This document shows positions 5,101-6,582 of a DNA stretch of 6,582 bases, piece after piece (within the stretch, counting starts at the first letter, position 1; each line of letters begins with the position of its first letter). The notes beneath the pieces were generated by a model, which saw only the letters and a list, made by a program, of their open reading frames with translations, did no database searches and was not told the DNA's origin. A program made the translations under genes and the position numbers. Source of the DNA: Gammaproteobacteria bacterium (lineage in GTDB: Bacteria; Pseudomonadota; Gammaproteobacteria; Steroidobacterales; Steroidobacteraceae); NCBI GenBank assembly GCA_030830595.1, contig JAURMS010000071.1:1-6582 (forward strand), read 5' to 3'.

Positions 5101-6582
5101 GCCGCTGTGCAGCCACAGCGACTGAGCTCGTGTCTCGTCGTACCTGCCGCGGGCACCGTAAGCGCGCAGCACGAATTTCAGCTCGCGGGTCGGGCGATCC
5201 AGCTTATCCATGGTGGGCTGCCAGCGACCGGCACCCGCCTGGTCGAGCGCCACGACCGCCAGCGGCACATCCTCGAGCGACTGCTCGAGTTCAAAAACCC
5301 TGACCTCGGCGCGCTCGAGGAAGCTGCCGTAATTCGAGTACATCCTGAACCCGACAGGCTCCCCGATCGCGGCAGAGGTCGGATGGGCCGCCACGGCGAG
5401 GCGCGGCTGGGCGCGCAGGTTGTCGAAGCTGAACTGGATGTCGGCATCGTCGAAGGCCACGTCGGTGCAGCGCTGGATGTCGGCCGAACTGCGGTTCGGG
5501 TCGTCCACCGGCTTGCCGTCAACCGTGATGCGCATGAGGTTCAGCGCGAAGGGGTTCTTTGGCTCGATCTCGCGGGTGATGCGGATGATATCCACGCCGT
5601 CGAGGTCTCCATACTGCGCCGGCTCGTCGTAGACCACCTGTACGCGCACGAAGGACTCATCGCCCTGCACGAAGCCTTCCGCCACCACGTCATCGGCCTG
5701 CACGTAACCCCGGCCCTCGTACTCGGACGCGGCATCGGTCAATAGCGGATCGCGGGTGAGCGTCTCCATGGCCCGGCGGGCGCGCGCCGCGGACAGGCCG
5801 ACGTCGTCGCCGTAGACCGCAGCCGTGCGGCGGTCGAGCCGCTCATTCAGCGTATAGCCCAGCACGCGCAGACGGGGATTGGCACGCTCGGCGACGTCGC
5901 CCAGCGCCCGCTTCAGGGTGGCGGCATAGCCTGCCGGGATCAACGGGCGACCTTCTTCCAGTTTCAGGTCGGCGATCGATCCCCAGGGCGGGTTGTAGAC
6001 CCGGGTGACCATCTCGGGATTGCCATCGCCCGGGCACAGCTGGGGCTCGTCCGGCAACTGCTGCAGGGGATCGTCGTACCAGATCTCCACCTCCACGCGA
6101 CGGTTGGCCGCGCGTCCGTCTGGCGTGGCGTTGGAGGCCAGGGGCAGGCTGCTGCCCTTGCCATCGCTCTCGACCATGGCCGGCGCGAGGCCAAGCGACT
6201 CCTGCACCGCCAGCGCCACACGCCGTGCGCGGGCCTTGGACAGCGCCAGGTGATCGCCGTAGATGCGCTCGTCTCGGCCGGCAAGCGGGACATCGTCGGT
6301 GTGGCCGATAAAGCGCACCACCACGTTCTGACGGCTGCCAACATTCTGGATGGCCCACTGAACCTGCTGAATGAACTCGGCCGTGGGAGCGGTTTGTTCG
6401 TCGAGGTAGGCAAGCGGCGAAACCACGTTGCGCAGCCGGGCCCGCTTAGAATGGCCGTCCTGGTAGCGCAGCTTGCACAGGGTCTCCATGCGGCAGACCT
6501 TCACGCGGCGGATGTCATCGGTGACGACCACTTCGCGCTCCCGCAGGACGCTGCGCGGCTCGTCGTACCACACCTCCACCTC
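2119..6582 (-). CDS. Giant outer-membrane protein: tandem OmpA-like modules plus C-terminal beta-barrel, 5' partial
   Basis: One open frame of 1487 codons ends at TAA (2121-2119). It is still open at the right edge: the first codons read E-V-E-V-W-Y-D-E-P, the tail of an OmpA-like module, so the true start and signal peptide lie outside. Numbering from the second codon (GTG, 6579), I see these parts in order. Two further OmpA_C-like modules end at YDDP (168-171) and YDEP (317-320). Residues 330-595 are beta-rich and Ig-like, including FSFDNLRAQPRLAV (383-396), VPAGYGVWVAGREVPVD (535-551) and DWFYVGMADVTF (593-604). A central module covers 596-870. From about 870 to the end there are alternating hydrophobic strands with Asn/Asp/Gly turns and aromatic residues, typical of an outer-membrane barrel. 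The likely role is a barrel anchored to peptidoglycan; substrate or partner is unknown. The gene is far richer in G+C than the genes after it, and a probable terminator separates them. I know of no gene symbol. Confidence 0.85.
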   Translation of the reverse strand, partial: EVEVWYDEPRSVLREREVVVTDDIRRVKVCRMETLCKLRYQDGHSKRARLRNVVSPLAYLDEQTAPTAEFIQQVQWAIQNVGSRQNVVVRFIGHTDDVPLAGRDERIYGDHLALSKARARRVALAVQESLGLAPAMVESDGKGSSLPLASNATPDGRAANRRVEVEIWYDDPLQQLPDEPQLCPGDGNPEMVTRVYNPPWGSIADLKLEEGRPLIPAGYAATLKRALGDVAERANPRLRVLGYTLNERLDRRTAAVYGDDVGLSAARARRAMETLTRDPLLTDAASEYEGRGYVQADDVVAEGFVQGDESFVRVQVVYDEPAQYGDLDGVDIIRITREIEPKNPFALNLMRITVDGKPVDDPNRSSADIQRCTDVAFDDADIQFSFDNLRAQPRLAVAAHPTSAAIGEPVGFRMYSNYGSFLERAEVRVFELEQSLEDVPLAVVALDQAGAGRWQPTMDKLDRPTRELKFVLRAYGARGRYDETRAQSLWLHSGQPPAADAPVEPNALLAAYGESELARQDIEFGDGTVSVRGSKVPAGYGVWVAGREVPVDAEGRFVAEEILPDGAHTVEVAVLDNKGNGQLYLRDFKFEQRDWFYVGMADVTFSQNTSNGPVKLLQGENAPTPIDSDMDGRFAFFLDGEFANQWKLTASADTREGPLDELFSNFLDKSPESLFRRIDPDNHYPTFGDDSVVEEMAPTLGKLYMKLSRDNNYALWGNFKASYMANELAQVDRGLYGVTAHYQSDAQTGFGEQRLVVDGFAAEPGTLPSYEQFRGTGGSLYYLRNQDLLTGSERVRIELRDKDSGVVTGVVNLRPVIDYDVDYLQGRILLAEPLSSTASDNMLVRSSGLSGDEAWLVVRYEYTPGFDELDAVAFGGQGQYWINDRVKVGLTASSADDGGMNNSLIGADLTVRVSADSWVKFQGGSSEGLVSGALSSNDGGFGFSGFDTFAFADASAAAYRADFSMSLADFFTDWDGRVTLFVQDVEAGYSAPGMASIRDTQYYGGTIRMPVGWGLTLAGKGHRRVQAGGLTSTSLELNLGYRLGEYWNLEAGLRTDQREDDSIEVPLTQQQGDRTDAVIQATYNPGGDWQAYGFLQGTLASDGDREDNNRIGFGGQYRINDRLNLDGELSEGDLGIGARLGTKFAYSDRTSLYLNYALENERTDNGLPGRQGSLVSGMKTRVSDSTSVFLEERYQDTGGLSGLTHSAGVNLVASERLNLGFTADVGTLVDSNTGAETDRMAGSVRVGYGFDSVQLSSAIEYRMDDRTRPDLGQEKRTTWLFRNNFKYQVNPDGRVIGKLNYSSSDSSRGAFYEGGYTEAVIGYAYRPVANDRLNALAKYTYFYNVPTTDQLSLQGIASEFVQRSHVAAVDLSYDFTANITVGGKYAYRLGQVSIDREAREFFDNTAHLMVLRADWRFRKLYEVTAEARTLQLPDIDQAKTGFLLAVSRQFGERFKVGIGYNFTDFSDDLTDLNYDHQGAFINVVGVL
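2122..3969 (-). other. C-terminal predicted outer-membrane beta-barrel region (residues about 871-1486)
   Basis: About 615 residues show strand-turn-strand units with alternating hydrophobic and polar residues and turns such as INDR, YSDR, VSDS and AND-R. Related hairpins recur: FGGQGQYWINDRVKVGLT (873-890), FGGQYRINDRLNLDGEL (1112-1128), FAYSDRTSLYLNYALE (1143-1158) and YRPVANDRLNALAKYTY (1324-1340). No transmembrane helix is visible. The chain ends GAFINVVGVL, so the last residue is Leu rather than the aromatic residue usual at the end of a barrel. The strand number cannot be set by eye, but the length would allow a large barrel. Confidence 0.65.
3970..4794 (-). other. Central module of the outer-membrane protein (residues about 596-870)
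   Basis: This stretch joins the Ig-like part to the barrel. Motifs in order are DMDGRFAFFLDGEF (628-641), WKLTASADT (645-653), RRIDPDNHYPTFGDDS (675-690), GKLYMKL (700-706), NYALWGNF (711-718), ELAQVDRGLYG (726-736), FRGTGGSLYYLRNQDLL (772-788) and YDVDYLQGRILL (818-829). From memory, very similar motif strings recur in other large predicted outer-membrane proteins with OmpA-like or Ig-like domains, so I take this as a mobile conserved module. I know no biochemical function for it. Confidence 0.55.
5620..6582 (-). repeat. Tandem OmpA-like peptidoglycan-binding modules (tail of one plus two full copies)
   Basis: Three module ends share a signature: VEVWYDEP (residues 1-8, Val read at the GTG), VEVEIWYDDP (162-171) and VRVQVVYDEP (311-320). 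They are spaced about 163 and 149 residues apart. The middle copy (about 50-171, bases 6432-6067) has the canonical GHTD (92-95), LSKARARRV (113-121) and ANRRVEVE (158-165). The last copy (about 191-320, bases 6009-5620) keeps LSAARARRA (262-270) but has GYTL (241-244) in place of GHTD, and SFVRVQV (309-315) in place of the NRRVEV end. Such modules normally bind the diaminopimelate of peptidoglycan in the periplasm. Confidence 0.82.

Noticed and set aside
2968..5745. A 925-codon open frame on the plus strand, antisense to the outer-membrane gene
   Set aside because: It is aligned codon-on-codon with the minus-strand gene. Its stops could only arise where that gene uses TTA, CTA or TCA codons, which a GC-rich gene avoids. 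The translation is a His/Val/Ala/Gly-rich string with no domain I recognise, while the minus frame has clear domains.
6577..6579. GTG as the start of the outer-membrane protein
   Set aside because: The frame stays open upstream to 6582, and the residues on both sides are the middle of an OmpA-like module end, so this is an internal Val codon.

Overview
The window reads entirely leftwards, on the minus strand. It looks like chromosomal DNA of a GC-rich Gram-negative bacterium, most likely a gammaproteobacterium. Two things suggest this: a large OmpA/beta-barrel outer-membrane protein, and a sugar-nucleotide dehydrogenase that matches what I remember of Pseudomonas AlgD in length and active-site spacing. 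No species can be named from the sequence alone.

Layout in transcription order, right to left. (1) 6582-2119: the C-terminal 1487 codons of a giant outer-membrane protein whose start lies beyond the right edge. It has tandem OmpA-like peptidoglycan-binding modules, then beta-sandwich (Ig-like) segments, then a central module with recognisable motifs, then a long run of amphipathic beta-strands. (2) 2118-1960: a 159-base gap with a probable intrinsic terminator for the outer-membrane gene, a weak promoter candidate and a clear Shine-Dalgarno site. (3) 1959-646: a complete GDP-mannose 6-dehydrogenase gene (algD type) starting at GTG. (4) 662-1: the N-terminal 220 codons of a GT4-type (group 1) glycosyltransferase, overlapping the dehydrogenase by 17 bases and running off the left edge.

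The dehydrogenase and the glycosyltransferase look like the first two genes of an exopolysaccharide or capsule operon. The first would make GDP-mannuronic acid and the second would transfer a sugar during repeat-unit assembly. The gene after algD is not an alg8-type polymerase, so a mannuronic-acid heteropolysaccharide is more likely than classical alginate. The two polysaccharide genes are visibly less GC-rich than the outer-membrane gene. The gap may therefore mark the edge of a variable or transferred polysaccharide locus.

The most unusual object is the outer-membrane protein. Its peptidoglycan-binding modules are duplicated and lie before the barrel-like region, the reverse of classical OmpA, and one copy has lost the conserved ligand-binding Asp. 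I saw no RNA genes, CRISPR arrays, insertion sequences or attachment sites.
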